The notes beneath the pieces are model-generated. The model made no database searches. It was not told where the DNA came from and was given only the letters and a program-made list of their open reading frames with translations. A program made the position numbers and the translations under genes. Below are positions 9,601 through 18,177 of a DNA stretch of 38,599 nucleotides, piece after piece. This stretch comes from Burkholderiaceae bacterium (GTDB lineage: Bacteria > Pseudomonadota > Gammaproteobacteria > Burkholderiales > Burkholderiaceae_E). The stretch's first letter is position 1, and each line of letters opens with the position of its first letter. The DNA is taken from NCBI GenBank assembly GCA_023383035.1, contig JAHDYE010000006.1:1-38599 (forward strand). Direction: 5' to 3'.

Positions 9601-11483
9601 CGCACGAGGTCGCGCGGCGACTTGCCGGCGAGAACGGCGACGCTGCCGCCCATCTCGCCGCACTCGAGGCTGCCCGACGAGTCATCCGGGTGCCGATCGC
9701 CGATGAGCAGCGCTTCGCCTCGGTCGAGGATGCCGCCCGGCTGCGCGACGCGCTCGGCGTGACACTGCCGGCCGGCATGCCCGACGTCTTCCTGCAGCCG
9801 GTCGCCGATCCGCTGCGCGACCTGGTCGCGCGCTACGCCCGCACCCATGCCCCCTTCAGCACCGGCCAAGTCGCGGCCCACTTCGGCCTCGGCGTCGCCG
9901 TGGCCGACGCAGCGCTGGAGCGGTTGCGCGAGCAGGGCAAGCTGCTGAAAGGGAACTTCGGCGTCGGGCGTCGTCTGGAGGCGCGGGACGTTCCCGGTGC
10001 CGGCATCAATCCTTTGACGCGCCACGAATGGGTGGGCGACGACGTGTTCCGGCGCCTGCGGCTGCGCTCCCTCCGGGCCGCGCGCGAGGCGACCCGTCCC
10101 GTGTCGAGGCAAGCCTATACGCGCCTGCTGCTGGAGCGCCAGGGTCTCGTCGCCGAAGCCGCCGGACATGCCGCCCTTCACTCGATGAGCGCAGGCAGGG
10201 GAGCGCTCGAGGGGATCGATGGCGTCGCCCGCGTCATCGAACAGCTTGCCGGTGTGCCCTTGCCGGCCTCGGTATGGGAGAGCCAGATCCTGCGCCCCCG
10301 CGTGCACGACTATGCGCCGGGCATGCTGGACGAGCTGCTCGCCACCGGCGCGGTCGTGTGGTGCGGCCATGGAAGGCTCAGCGAGGACGACGGCCTGGTG
10401 GCCCTTCATCTGCAGGAGTTCGCCGCCGAAACCCTGCCGGTCGAACCGGGCGGCGATGCAGGGAGGAACCTGTCGCCCCTTCAACGCTCGATCCTGGACG
10501 TTCTCGCCGATGGCGGGGCCTATTTCGGCTGGCAACTCGCGGCCCTCGCGCAAGCACGGCCGGCAGCGGGCTCGAACGAGACAGGCGGGCGGAGCCCCGA
10601 CCCGAGTCCGTCCGATCTTCACGCGGCACTCTGGGAGCTTGCCTGGGCCGGATACGTCACCACCGACACGTGGTCGCCGCTGCGCGCGCTCTCCGGCGCA
10701 CATTCTTTTCAACGACCCCGACAAACCCGGGTCTCCAGGCGGCGCGGCGGGCTTCGCGGGCTCGCGTCAGGCGAACGCCCGTCGCGACCCGGCGCATCGA
10801 CGTTCGGCGCTCCGACCCTGGCCGGCCGATGGTCGCTGCTGCATCGGGAGCCGGTCGGCGATACGGTGCGCGCGCTCGCGCTGGTCGAGGGCCTTCTCGA
10901 TCGCTACGGCGTGGTGACGCGCGGCGCCGCCATCGCCGAAGACGTGCCGGGCGGCTTTCCCGCGCTCCAGCCCGTTTTCCGCGGCATGGAGGATACCGGC
11001 CGAGTGCTGCGCGGCCGCTTCGTCGAGGGGCTCGGCGCCGCGCAGTTCGCCGAGCGCGCGACGATCGACCGGCTTCGCGAGCTGGCCGAGGCGCGGCCCG
11101 CCGAATCCGTTGCGGTCGCACTTTCCGCCGGCGATCCGGCCAATCCCTTCGGCGCGATCCTGCCCTGGCCTTCCCACCCCTCCACGGTCCGCCCCACGCG
11201 ACGCAGCGGCGCGTTCGTCGTCATCGTCGACGGACGCCTCATGCTCTATCTCGCCCAGGGCGGGCGCAACCTGCTTACCTATGTCGATGCCGAGGATCCC
11301 GCCGTCGCCAAGGCAGTGGCCGCCGGCTTGACGGCGCTCTCGGCCGCACTGAAACGCGAGAGGCAACGCACGTTCACGCTCGAGGCGGTCGACGACCGTC
11401 CTGTCGGAGCAACGGGGCTGGTCGACGCCCTGCGCGCCATCGGGTTCTCGAGGGTTCCGAGAGGGCTGAGCTGGGACGGTTGA
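6636..11483 (+). CDS. lhr: Lhr-type large ATP-dependent helicase
   Basis: A 1615-residue superfamily 2 helicase. Visible motifs are motif I APTGSGKT (68-75), motif II DEVH (199-202), motif III GLSATV, motif V-like SSLELGIDMG and motif VI QRVGRAGH. They are followed by the long Lhr core and C-terminal winged-helix/beta-barrel parts. The length matches full-length bacterial Lhr (about 1500-1600 residues) and not the short Lhr-Core form, and the frame is uninterrupted. Lhr proteins translocate on single-stranded DNA and unwind DNA-RNA and DNA-DNA duplexes; a role in DNA repair is proposed. The usual repair-gene neighbours (metallophosphoesterase, ligase) are absent here. The true start could also be the ATG at 6687. 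Confidence 0.93.
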   Translation: MSLDEWTGRGSRTVRGVMPSMETATADPLARFTPATRIWFGSTFTSPTAAQAAAWAAIGEGENALVIAPTGSGKTLAAFMHAIDQLFGEREQEAVAEATRPPRAATRVLYISPAKALGADIQRNLRVPLRGVGAERTRRGDPPIDISVGMRTGDTPTAERASLVRRPPDILITTPESLYLMLTSRARESLRGVRTVIVDEVHAVAGTKRGSHLALSLERLDALLAAPTQRVGLSATVRPVDRMAQFLGGSRPVTVVNPPSSRRLDLRIVVPVEDMSDIAASGNPSGHAERGARAGSIWPHVEASILDQVLARRSTIVFANSRGLAEKLTARLNELHAERCADDIPLLPQRGADPPVQYRSSCGGTEGRSTGAPPLIARSHHGSVSKEQRAEIERALKSGELRCVVATSSLELGIDMGLVDLVIQVAAPLSVASALQRVGRAGHQVGGTSSGLIYPRTRRDLIDAAVTVDRMLAGRIEAIDSPRNPLDVLAQQTVAAVAMDPLDVEGWYATVRRAAPFRTLPRTVFDATLDMLAGRYPSDDFAEFRPRLVWNRETGVLTPRPGAQQLAVTSGGTIPDRGMFTVVLPEGEERAGARRVGELDEEMVYESRVNDVIALGATSWRIEQITHDQVIVTPAPGRSARLPFWHGDGVGRPAEMGEAIGAFLGALDAGTSGQTGDGDIPPRLQARLKASGLDRNAIANMFRLVAEQREATGTLPTDRTLVIERCRDELGDWRVILHSPYGRRVHDPWALAIAERIRRRLAIDPSVVASDDGIIARIPDTEGRVPGAELFTFDPDSLRQTVTDAVGGSALFAARFRECAARALLLPRRRPGRRSPLWQQRLRAGQLLQIAQNYPDFPILIETARECLQDVYDLAALDALMRRLNDGAIRIAEVTTEVPSPFAASLLFGYVAEFVYETDAPLAERRASVLSLDSGLLADLLGQVDLGELLDPGVIDDVQNELQRLAPDRRAKGVEGVADLLRELGPLPAHEVARRLAGENGDAAAHLAALEAARRVIRVPIADEQRFASVEDAARLRDALGVTLPAGMPDVFLQPVADPLRDLVARYARTHAPFSTGQVAAHFGLGVAVADAALERLREQGKLLKGNFGVGRRLEARDVPGAGINPLTRHEWVGDDVFRRLRLRSLRAAREATRPVSRQAYTRLLLERQGLVAEAAGHAALHSMSAGRGALEGIDGVARVIEQLAGVPLPASVWESQILRPRVHDYAPGMLDELLATGAVVWCGHGRLSEDDGLVALHLQEFAAETLPVEPGGDAGRNLSPLQRSILDVLADGGAYFGWQLAALAQARPAAGSNETGGRSPDPSPSDLHAALWELAWAGYVTTDTWSPLRALSGAHSFQRPRQTRVSRRRGGLRGLASGERPSRPGASTFGAPTLAGRWSLLHREPVGDTVRALALVEGLLDRYGVVTRGAAIAEDVPGGFPALQPVFRGMEDTGRVLRGRFVEGLGAAQFAERATIDRLRELAEARPAESVAVALSAGDPANPFGAILPWPSHPSTVRPTRRSGAFVVIVDGRLMLYLAQGGRNLLTYVDAEDPAVAKAVAAGLTALSAALKRERQRTFTLEAVDDRPVGATGLVDALRAIGFSRVPRGLSWDG

Positions 11484-11536
11484 CGCGAGCGCGGCGGGAT
11501 CGTCTCGTCTCCAGAGCTTGCTTTGGAGCCCCTCTC

Positions 11537-12437
11537 ATGTCCCTGTTCTTCCCCCTGACGCTCCCCTGCGGTGCCGTCATCCCGAACCGCATCGCCAAGG
11601 CCGCGATGGAAGAAAACATGGCCGACGACGACCATGCCCCCTCGGCCGAACTGCTACGCCTCTACCAGGCCTGGGCCGAGGGCGAGGCCGGACTGATCGT
11701 GACCGGCAACGTGATGGTCGACGCCCGTGCGATGACCGGCCCCGGCGGCGTGGTGCTGGAAGACGATCGCCATCTCGACCGCTTCAGGGCCTGGGCCGAG
11801 GCCGCGCGCTCGCGCGGCGCGCAGGCGTGGATGCAGATCAATCATCCCGGGCGACAGATGCCGGCGGGCCTCGACCAGGAAACGCTGGCGCCGTCAGCGA
11901 TCGCGCTGGACCTCGGTGCGCTGTCGAAGCAGTTTGCGGTGCCGAGGGAGATGACCGAGGCGGACATCGCGGAGGTCGAGCGCCGGTTCGTGACCACCGC
12001 GATACTGGCCGAGCGGGCAGGATTCACCGGCGTGCAGATCCGAACTGTCCGGCGGCAGCTACGAGGCGCCGGCGATGATGGGCGCGGCGCGCGATGGGCG
12101 CAGCCTCGCACGTGAAGCCTATTTCCTCGAATTCGCCCGCGACATCGCTGCGGTCGCGACCATGCCGCTGATGGTCACCGGCGGCATCCGGCGCCGCGAG
12201 ATTGCACAGCAGGTCCTCGACAGCGGCATCGCGATGGTGGGGATCGCGACCGCACTCGCGATCGAGCCGGGCCTGCCCCGCCACTGGCGGCTCGGACGAT
12301 CCCCGGTTCCGATGCTCAGGCCCATCTCGTGGAAGAACAAACCGCTCGCCGCGACGGCGCACATGGCCGCCGCCAAGTACCAGTTGACCCGCCTCAGCCG
12401 CCAGCGGCAGCCGGCTCCCGGCGTTTCGCCGGCCTGA
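11537..12437 (+). pseudogene. NADH:flavin oxidoreductase (Old Yellow Enzyme family), internal deletion
   Basis: The N-terminal part in frame from 11537 is a normal OYE-type start (PNRIAKAAMEENMAD, then QINHPGRQ and RAGFTGVQI). At about 12040 the frame stops making sense, and the family sequence resumes one frame over as ELSGGSYEAPAMMG, followed by a normal C-terminal FMN-binding half (MVTGGIRRREIAQQVLDSGI) ending at 12437. In intact relatives, roughly 90-100 residues separate these two blocks, including the HAAHGYLLSQFL active-site loop. The gene has therefore lost an internal segment and its frame, and should give no active enzyme. It follows lhr by 53 nt. An assembly error is possible but would have to remove about 300 bp. 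Confidence 0.8.
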
Positions 12438-12802
12438 GCATTGATCGTCTCGCAGACGGATGCAAGATGCCGCGCTCGCCGCTATCGCCGCTGGATGGCT
12501 GAGCGAACGAATTCGCAACGTCCCGGTTCAGTGCATGGGACAACGTGAAATCGATGCCGCGCCCGTTCGGGTCAGTCGGGTTCGGCGCCGCGGCCGGGCC
12601 ACCGAGACGCCGTGCACTTCACTCGGGAACGGCACGTGGTAGAAGCAAAACGCGCGAAAATCGATCGTTCTCGTTCACGACGAGTCTTGCCGGAGCGAAT
12701 ACAGCCGGAAAGCGAGCGTTTCCGACGTCGACAGGCAGTGTCCGGCGCAATGGCGGAACCGCTCGAAGGCGGATGACGGTCATGGTCAGCGGGGTCATCT
12801 GA
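12438..12802. other. gene-free stretch upstream of the IclR gene
   Basis: No credible coding sequence was seen on either strand; the open frames here lack family resemblance. Near 12450 a short CGTCT/AGACG hairpin could form but has no T-run. The only clear structure is the inverted repeat at 12706-12724, listed separately. Confidence 0.5.
12706..12724. promoter_or_regulatory. perfect inverted repeat upstream of the IclR gene
   Basis: CGGAAA and TTTCCG are separated by 7 bp, about 80 bp before the start of the IclR-type gene. The arms resemble the GGAAA/TTTCC arms known from IclR-family operators, so autoregulation is plausible. This is inference. Confidence 0.35.
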
Positions 12803-13666
12803 ATGGACATGCAGAGAGGCAAGCCCGTGCGCGCGATCGAACGCGCGTTCGACGTGCTGCTGGCGGTCGCGGAGCTGAAGCCGGCTTCGCTGCTCGAGAT
12901 TCAGGAGCGGTCGGGGCTCCCACGGCCCACCGTGGCGCGGATTCTCAAGACGCTGACGGAGGTCGGCGCGATCCGGCGCGGGATGAAGGACGAGAAGTAC
13001 CACCTGGCGCACGTGATTGCCGACCTCGCACGCAGGCTCGACCCCAAGGACCTGCTGGCCGAAATCGCCGCACCGTATCTCGACGAGCTGTCGTCTGCGA
13101 TTCACTGGCCCGCCGTCGTCAGCGTCTACGAGCCCGATCCGGGCGAATACATGCTGGTGCTCGAGTCCAGCGTGAAACGCTCGCGTTTCTACGTGCGGCC
13201 CTCCGCCACCAAGGCGCACATCAACGTGCTGCTTTCGTCGCTCGGTGTGGCGTATCTCGCATTCCTCGATGAACCGCGGCGAGCGGTCGTCACGGCGCGG
13301 CTGCGGCAGTCGCGCGATTCGCACAACCTGGTTGGCATCGCCGCGGGCGAGCTCGAGCAGCGCCTGGAGCAGGTGCGCCGCCAGGGCTATGCGGGTCGTC
13401 ATCCCCTGTACCGGGGTGGCTCGTACAACGAGCCGCCGGCGGACGATGGCTTGAGCGGACTCGCAGTGCCGCTGCTGCATGACGACTGCGCTTTCGGATC
13501 GCTGAACGTGTACTGGAACCGGAAGGCGATGAAGGTGGAGGAAGCGGCCGTGCGCCACCTGGAGCGCATCAGGGAGGCGGCGAACCGCGTGAGCGCCGAA
13601 GCCGGGCGCTGCCTGGTGGCGCAGTCGCTCTTACAGGGGCAATGGCCCGCTGACCATCGGGGTTAA
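12803..13666 (+). CDS. IclR-family transcriptional regulator
   Basis: A 287-residue protein. Residues about 7-65 form the IclR winged helix (AIERAFDVLLAVAELKPASL, then RSGLPRPTVARILKTLTEVG). Residues about 80-260 are the effector-binding domain, ending with the typical GLAVPLLHDDCAFGSLNVYW block. The overall look is closest to MhpR-like activators of aromatic-acid pathways. The gene sits 121 bp upstream of, and in the same direction as, the enoyl-CoA hydratase/oxidoreductase/transporter operon, so it is the likely regulator of that operon. The ligand is probably the imported acid or a pathway intermediate (inference). Confidence 0.92.
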   Translation: MDMQRGKPVRAIERAFDVLLAVAELKPASLLEIQERSGLPRPTVARILKTLTEVGAIRRGMKDEKYHLAHVIADLARRLDPKDLLAEIAAPYLDELSSAIHWPAVVSVYEPDPGEYMLVLESSVKRSRFYVRPSATKAHINVLLSSLGVAYLAFLDEPRRAVVTARLRQSRDSHNLVGIAAGELEQRLEQVRRQGYAGRHPLYRGGSYNEPPADDGLSGLAVPLLHDDCAFGSLNVYWNRKAMKVEEAAVRHLERIREAANRVSAEAGRCLVAQSLLQGQWPADHRG

Positions 13667-13677
13667 CCCGGATTTTT
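13658..13677 (+). terminator. weak terminator-like hairpin at the IclR stop codon
   Basis: A CGGG stem, GTTAA loop (containing the TAA stop) and CCCG stem are followed by GATTTTT. The stem is only 4 bp, so termination would be partial at best. Confidence 0.3.
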
Positions 13678-13686
13678 CTGCCCTTC

Positions 13687-13711
13687 GTGGATTCGGTCCA
13701 CACAGCGGACC
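13687..13711. promoter_or_regulatory. overlapping inverted repeats, candidate operator of the catabolic operon
   Basis: Two perfect inverted repeats overlap: GTGGA-5 bp-TCCAC (13687-13701) and GGTCC-7 bp-GGACC (13695-13711). They lie about 80 bp upstream of the first structural gene. IclR proteins commonly bind several half-sites in such positions. They differ from the repeat upstream of the IclR gene itself, so at most one of the two is likely to be the IclR site. Confidence 0.4.
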
Positions 13712-13787
13712 AGTCGCGCATCAGAGAACAGCGTCGCTATCCCGCTTTCTACACTGCTCCGACTCGAATCACGAAGGAGCGGAGACG

Positions 13788-14540
13788 ATGGCGGAACTGG
13801 TATTGCGCGAGGACAGGAACGGGCTGACGACGCTCACCCTGAACCGCCCGGAGCGGCTGAACGCGCTGACGGTGGAGATGTTCGCCGAGCTGGAGGAGCA
13901 CGTGGACGCGATCGCGCGTTCGCCCGAAGGCATCGGGCTGGTGGTCCTGCGCGGCGCCGGCAAGTGCTTCTCCTCGGGACACGACGTGGCCGACATCGCC
14001 AGAGGAGAGAAGCTGCCCCGGCCGCACTTTTTCGCCCTGATCCTGCAGAAGCTGTCCAACCTGCCGCAGCCAGTGATCGCAGCGGTTCACGGTTACTGCT
14101 ACACGGGAGCGCTGGAGACGGCGATCGCCGCCGACGTGCTGTTCGCGGCCGAGGGAACCCGCTTCGCCGACACCCATGCCAAGCTGGGGCTGACGCCGAT
14201 CTGGGGCATGACCCAGCGCCTGCCCCGCCGCGTCGGCCGCAGCAAGGCACTCGAGATGCTGATGACGGCGCGCCCGTACACCGGGCGCGAGGCGTACGCG
14301 ATGGGGCTGGTAGACATCTGCGTGCCGGACGACTCGTTCGAGTCGGAACTGCGTCACCTCACCGACGGCATCCTGGAGCAATCGTGGCTCAGCTTCCAGC
14401 GCTACAAGAAGCTGCTGAAGGATACCGACGGCCTGCCGCTGGAAGCGGGCCTCGCGTACGAGATCCTGTACAGCCCGGGACGCGGGCCGGATACGCCGCA
14501 GCGGCTGCAGGCTTTCCTGAACCGGAAGAAGACGGCCTGA
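13788..14540 (+). CDS. enoyl-CoA hydratase/isomerase family protein
   Basis: A 250-residue crotonase-fold protein. The first oxyanion-hole segment is KCFSSGHDV and the second is GYCYTGALETAIAAD, which keeps the Glu (ALETA) equivalent to the first catalytic Glu of enoyl-CoA hydratase. The second catalytic Glu position (PEIKLG in the classic enzyme) reads THAKLG, so His replaces Glu. This is found in a number of crotonase relatives and argues for a reaction other than simple syn-hydration, such as hydrolysis, isomerisation or decarboxylation. The ribosome-binding site is GAAGGAGCGGAG just upstream. It is the first gene of a run shared with the oxidoreductase and tricarboxylate-type transporter, so it presumably acts on the CoA thioester made in that pathway. 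Confidence 0.9.
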   Translation: MAELVLREDRNGLTTLTLNRPERLNALTVEMFAELEEHVDAIARSPEGIGLVVLRGAGKCFSSGHDVADIARGEKLPRPHFFALILQKLSNLPQPVIAAVHGYCYTGALETAIAADVLFAAEGTRFADTHAKLGLTPIWGMTQRLPRRVGRSKALEMLMTARPYTGREAYAMGLVDICVPDDSFESELRHLTDGILEQSWLSFQRYKKLLKDTDGLPLEAGLAYEILYSPGRGPDTPQRLQAFLNRKKTA

Positions 14541-14580
14541 CGCTCGCAGCCGGCAACCGGTCCCTCCTGAGAGGCACTCG

Positions 14581-17500
14581 ATGCAGCTCCCGGCCGTCAC
14601 GCTCGAAGACAAGTACACGTTGCTCAACGGGCGCGTCTTCCTCTCCGCCACCCAGGCGCTGGTGCGGCTGCCGATGCTGCAGCGCGAGCGCGACCTGGCC
14701 GCAGGGCTCGACACCGGAGGGCTGATCTCCGGTTACCGGGGCTCGCCGCTGGGCAGCTACGACAAGGAGCTGTGGGAAGCCGCACCTCTGCTGAAGCGGC
14801 ACAACATCCGGTTCCAGCCGGGGTTGAACGAAGACCTTGCGGCCACGGCGATCTGGGGGAGCCAGCAGGTCGGGATGGTCGCCGGCGCCACCGTCGACGG
14901 GGTGTTCGGCATCTGGTACGGCAAAGGCTTCGGCGTAGACCGCTCGGTAGACGTCTTCAAGCACGCCAACTCGGCCGGCAGCTCGCGCCACGGCGGCGTG
15001 CTGGTGGTAGCGGGAGACGATCACGGCGCGACGTCCTCCTGGATCGCCCACCAGAGCGAGCAGGTGTTCATGGCCGCCATGATCCCGGTGCTCAATCCCG
15101 CGTCGGTGCAGGAATACCTCGACTTCGGCCTGTATGGGTTCGCCCTGTCGCGGTTCTCCGGCTGCTGGGTCGGTTTCAAGGCGATTTCGGAGACGCTCGG
15201 GAGTTCTGCGTCGGTGGAGATCGACCCGCAGCGGGTCCCGATTCACTTGCCGCAGGATTTCGAGATGCCGCCGGATGGCCTGAACATCCGGTGGCCGGAT
15301 CTGGCGCCCGATTCGGAGCGCCGCCTGCATGGGCCGAAGATGGCCGCCGTGGCCGCGTTCGCACGCGCCAACACCATCGACCGGCTGGTATTCGACGCAC
15401 CGCAGGCCCGCCTGGGAATACTTGCCGCAGGCAAGGGCTACCTGGACGTGCGCCAGGCGCTGGCGGACCTCGGTCTGGACGAGGATGGGATGCGGTCGTT
15501 GGGCATTCGCCTCTACAAGCCGGGCCTGACCTGGCCGCTGGAGGAAACCGGCGCGCTTCGTTTCGCGCAAGGACTCGCCGACGTGCTGGTGGTGGAGGAA
15601 AAGCGCGACTTCATCGAAAGCCAGCTGGTGCGCATCCTCTATCACATGGAGCCTGGCCGCCGGCCCAGCGTAGTCGGCAGGCGCGACGAATCGGGGCCGT
15701 TGCTGCCGTCCACCGGTGAACTGACTCCTGTCATGGTGGCACGCGCCATCGTGAAGCGGCTGCGGCGGCTGGGTGTCGAGCGCCCGGACTTCGTCGAGCG
15801 CCTCGCCCGCATGGAGTCCTTCGAGCGCGTGCTGCAATTGCCGCTGCCGAAGGTCCAGCGGACTGCCTCGTTCTGCTCCGGCTGTCCGCACAATACGTCC
15901 ACCCGCGTCCCGGCCGGCAGCCGGGCGCTGGCGGGTATCGGCTGCCACACGATGGCGCTGCGCATCCCCTCCCGCAACACCCAGTTCATCACCCAGATGG
16001 GCGGCGAGGGTGCCAACTGGATCGGACAGGCTGGCTTCACGCGCGAGAAGCACGTGTTCCAGAACCTGGGCGATGGCACCTACATGCATAGCGGCCTGCT
16101 GGCGGTCCGTGCCGCCGTCGCAGCCGGCGTGAACATCACTTACAAGATCCTGTTCAACGACGCGGTCGCCATGACCGGCGGGCAGCCCGTGGAAGGCCAG
16201 ATCACCGTCCCGCGGATCGTGCAGCAACTGCTTGCCGAGGGCGTGACGCAGGTGACGGTGGTGACCGACGAGCCGGCCAAATACGCGAGGAACGCGCTGC
16301 CAGCCGCAACGCCGGTGCGGCATCGGTCGCAGCTCGACGAGGTGCAGCGGCAACTTCGGGACATGGCAGGGGTAACGGCACTGGTGTACGACCAGACCTG
16401 CGCAGCCGAGAAGCGGCGGCGACGCAAGAAAGGCCTGTACCCGGATCCACCCCGGCGCGTGTTCATCAACGAAGCCGTCTGCGAGGGCTGCGGCGACTGT
16501 TCGGAGGCATCGAACTGCATCTCGCTTGCGCCGCACGAAACGGAACTGGGCCGCAAACGCCGGATATCACAGTCCAACTGCAACAAGGATTTCTCCTGCA
16601 TCGACGGGTTCTGCCCGAGCTTCGTGACCGTACACGGCGGATCGCTGCGCAGACTCGCACCGTCCGGGCGCGATCCGGCCGATGGCCTCCTGGCCGCGTT
16701 GCCGCAGCCGCAGCCGGCTGCGCTGGAGCGGCCCTATTCGATCCTGGTCACGGGCATCGGCGGCACGGGAGTGATCACCATCGGCGCACTGCTCGGGATG
16801 GCCGCGCACCTGGAAGGCAAGGCGTGCACCATCCTGGATTTCACCGGCGTGGCTCAGAAGAACGGCGCGGTGATGAGCCACGTGCGCCTGGCCGGCCGCC
16901 CCGACGAACTGCACGCGGTGCGCATCGCCGCGGGCAGCGCGGACCTCGTTCTGGCGTGCGACATGCTGGTGGCCGTCATGCCGCAGGCGCTGGCGCGCAT
17001 GGCGCAGGGGGTCACGCGCGCCGTAGTGAACAGCGACCTTCAGCCGACCGCCGCTTTCGCGCTCGACCCCGATCTCGATTTCGATGCGCCGTCCATGCGG
17101 CGCACTCTGGCCGACACCGTCGGCGCGACCGATGTCGACTTCCTGGATGCGACGACGATGGCGACCGCACTGCTCGGCGACGCGATCGCAACCAACCTGT
17201 TCATGCTGGGCTACGCATGGCAGAAAGGCCTGGTGCCCCTCGGACGCGAGGCGATCGAACGCGCCGTCGAGCTGAACGCCGCCGCCGTCGAGAGCAACAA
17301 GCTCGCGTTCGCGTGGGGCCGACTGGCTGCGCATGACTGCGCCCGCGTGCGGGAGGCGCTGCGGCCGCTGGCAAGCGAGCCGTCACCGCGACCGCGCAGC
17401 GCCGCAGAACTTCTGGAGGATCGAGCCCGCCGGCTCACCGAGTACCAGGACGCCGCGTATGCGCAACGCTATCGCGACGCGGTGGTCCAGGCGCAGGCGG

Positions 17501-18093
17501 CCGAACAGGCGCGCGTGCCGGGCAGCACCGCCTTCGCGGAGGCGGTGGCGCGCCAGCTGTACCGGCTGATGGCCTACAAGGACGAATACGAGGTGGCACG
17601 GCTCTACACGAACGGCGGTTTCACGCAGCGCCTGCGCGAACAGTTCGACGGCGACGTGAAGCTGACGTTCCATCTCGCTCCACCGCTGTTCGCGGCGCGC
17701 GATCCGGCCACCGGCAGGCTGCGCAAGCGTGCCTATGGTCCGTGGATGTTCACGGTCATGAAGATGCTGGCCCGCCTCAAGGCACTGCGCGGCTCCCCGT
17801 TCGACCCGTTCGGGCATACGGCCGAGCGCCGCACGGAACGGCGGCTGATCGGCGAATACGAAGAACAGGTGCGGGAACTGGCCGCGCAGCTCACGCCCGC
17901 GAACCATGCGTTGGCGGTGGAAATCGCGAGCGTGCCGGAACGTATCCGTGGCTTCGGCCACGTGAAGGAGAAGAACCTGACGGAGGCGACCAGGCGGCAG
18001 GATCAGTTGCTGACGCGGTTCCGCCAGCTGTCCGCTGCGACTGTCGTTTCGCAGCGCCGGGAAGAAGCGGAGGACGTCGCGGTTCCGCAATAA
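14581..18093 (+). CDS. fused indolepyruvate (2-oxoacid):ferredoxin oxidoreductase
   Basis: A 1170-residue single-chain enzyme. The N-terminal half has pyrimidine-binding and core domains (ISGYRGSPLGSYD) and a TPP-binding region (GGEGANWIGQAGF, LGDGTYMHSGLLA, ending at LFNDAVAMTGGQP). A cysteine-rich [4Fe-4S] segment follows: CEGCGDCSEASNC, then CNKDFSCIDGFCPSF. The gamma domain begins at GIGGTGVITIGALLGMAA. The order and length match the fused IorA-IorB type of aerobic proteobacteria. Such enzymes oxidatively decarboxylate 2-oxoacids, classically arylpyruvates, to acyl-CoA, passing electrons to a ferredoxin. The actual substrate here is unknown; the transporter context suggests a carboxylic acid. 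It lies 40 nt after the crotonase gene, with GAGAGG as ribosome-binding site. Confidence 0.93.
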   Translation: MQLPAVTLEDKYTLLNGRVFLSATQALVRLPMLQRERDLAAGLDTGGLISGYRGSPLGSYDKELWEAAPLLKRHNIRFQPGLNEDLAATAIWGSQQVGMVAGATVDGVFGIWYGKGFGVDRSVDVFKHANSAGSSRHGGVLVVAGDDHGATSSWIAHQSEQVFMAAMIPVLNPASVQEYLDFGLYGFALSRFSGCWVGFKAISETLGSSASVEIDPQRVPIHLPQDFEMPPDGLNIRWPDLAPDSERRLHGPKMAAVAAFARANTIDRLVFDAPQARLGILAAGKGYLDVRQALADLGLDEDGMRSLGIRLYKPGLTWPLEETGALRFAQGLADVLVVEEKRDFIESQLVRILYHMEPGRRPSVVGRRDESGPLLPSTGELTPVMVARAIVKRLRRLGVERPDFVERLARMESFERVLQLPLPKVQRTASFCSGCPHNTSTRVPAGSRALAGIGCHTMALRIPSRNTQFITQMGGEGANWIGQAGFTREKHVFQNLGDGTYMHSGLLAVRAAVAAGVNITYKILFNDAVAMTGGQPVEGQITVPRIVQQLLAEGVTQVTVVTDEPAKYARNALPAATPVRHRSQLDEVQRQLRDMAGVTALVYDQTCAAEKRRRRKKGLYPDPPRRVFINEAVCEGCGDCSEASNCISLAPHETELGRKRRISQSNCNKDFSCIDGFCPSFVTVHGGSLRRLAPSGRDPADGLLAALPQPQPAALERPYSILVTGIGGTGVITIGALLGMAAHLEGKACTILDFTGVAQKNGAVMSHVRLAGRPDELHAVRIAAGSADLVLACDMLVAVMPQALARMAQGVTRAVVNSDLQPTAAFALDPDLDFDAPSMRRTLADTVGATDVDFLDATTMATALLGDAIATNLFMLGYAWQKGLVPLGREAIERAVELNAAAVESNKLAFAWGRLAAHDCARVREALRPLASEPSPRPRSAAELLEDRARRLTEYQDAAYAQRYRDAVVQAQAAEQARVPGSTAFAEAVARQLYRLMAYKDEYEVARLYTNGGFTQRLREQFDGDVKLTFHLAPPLFAARDPATGRLRKRAYGPWMFTVMKMLARLKALRGSPFDPFGHTAERRTERRLIGEYEEQVRELAAQLTPANHALAVEIASVPERIRGFGHVKEKNLTEATRRQDQLLTRFRQLSAATVVSQRREEAEDVAVPQ

Positions 18094-18177
18094 GATGTCC
18101 CGCGCGGCCAGACGACCGGCATGGACGCCGACGCACGCTGGAGCGCACCCGTAACGATCATGCCAGGAGGTCATCCG

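Noticed and set aside
6771-10724. A 1317-codon open frame on the minus strand opposite lhr
   Set aside because: It is the mirror of a very GC-rich coding sequence, has no recognisable domains and low-complexity Arg/His/Gln-rich composition, and lhr on the other strand has all helicase motifs.
14389-16536. A 715-codon minus-strand open frame opposite the crotonase and oxidoreductase genes
   Set aside because: Same explanation: antisense shadow of high-GC codons, no motifs, and both sense genes are clearly real.
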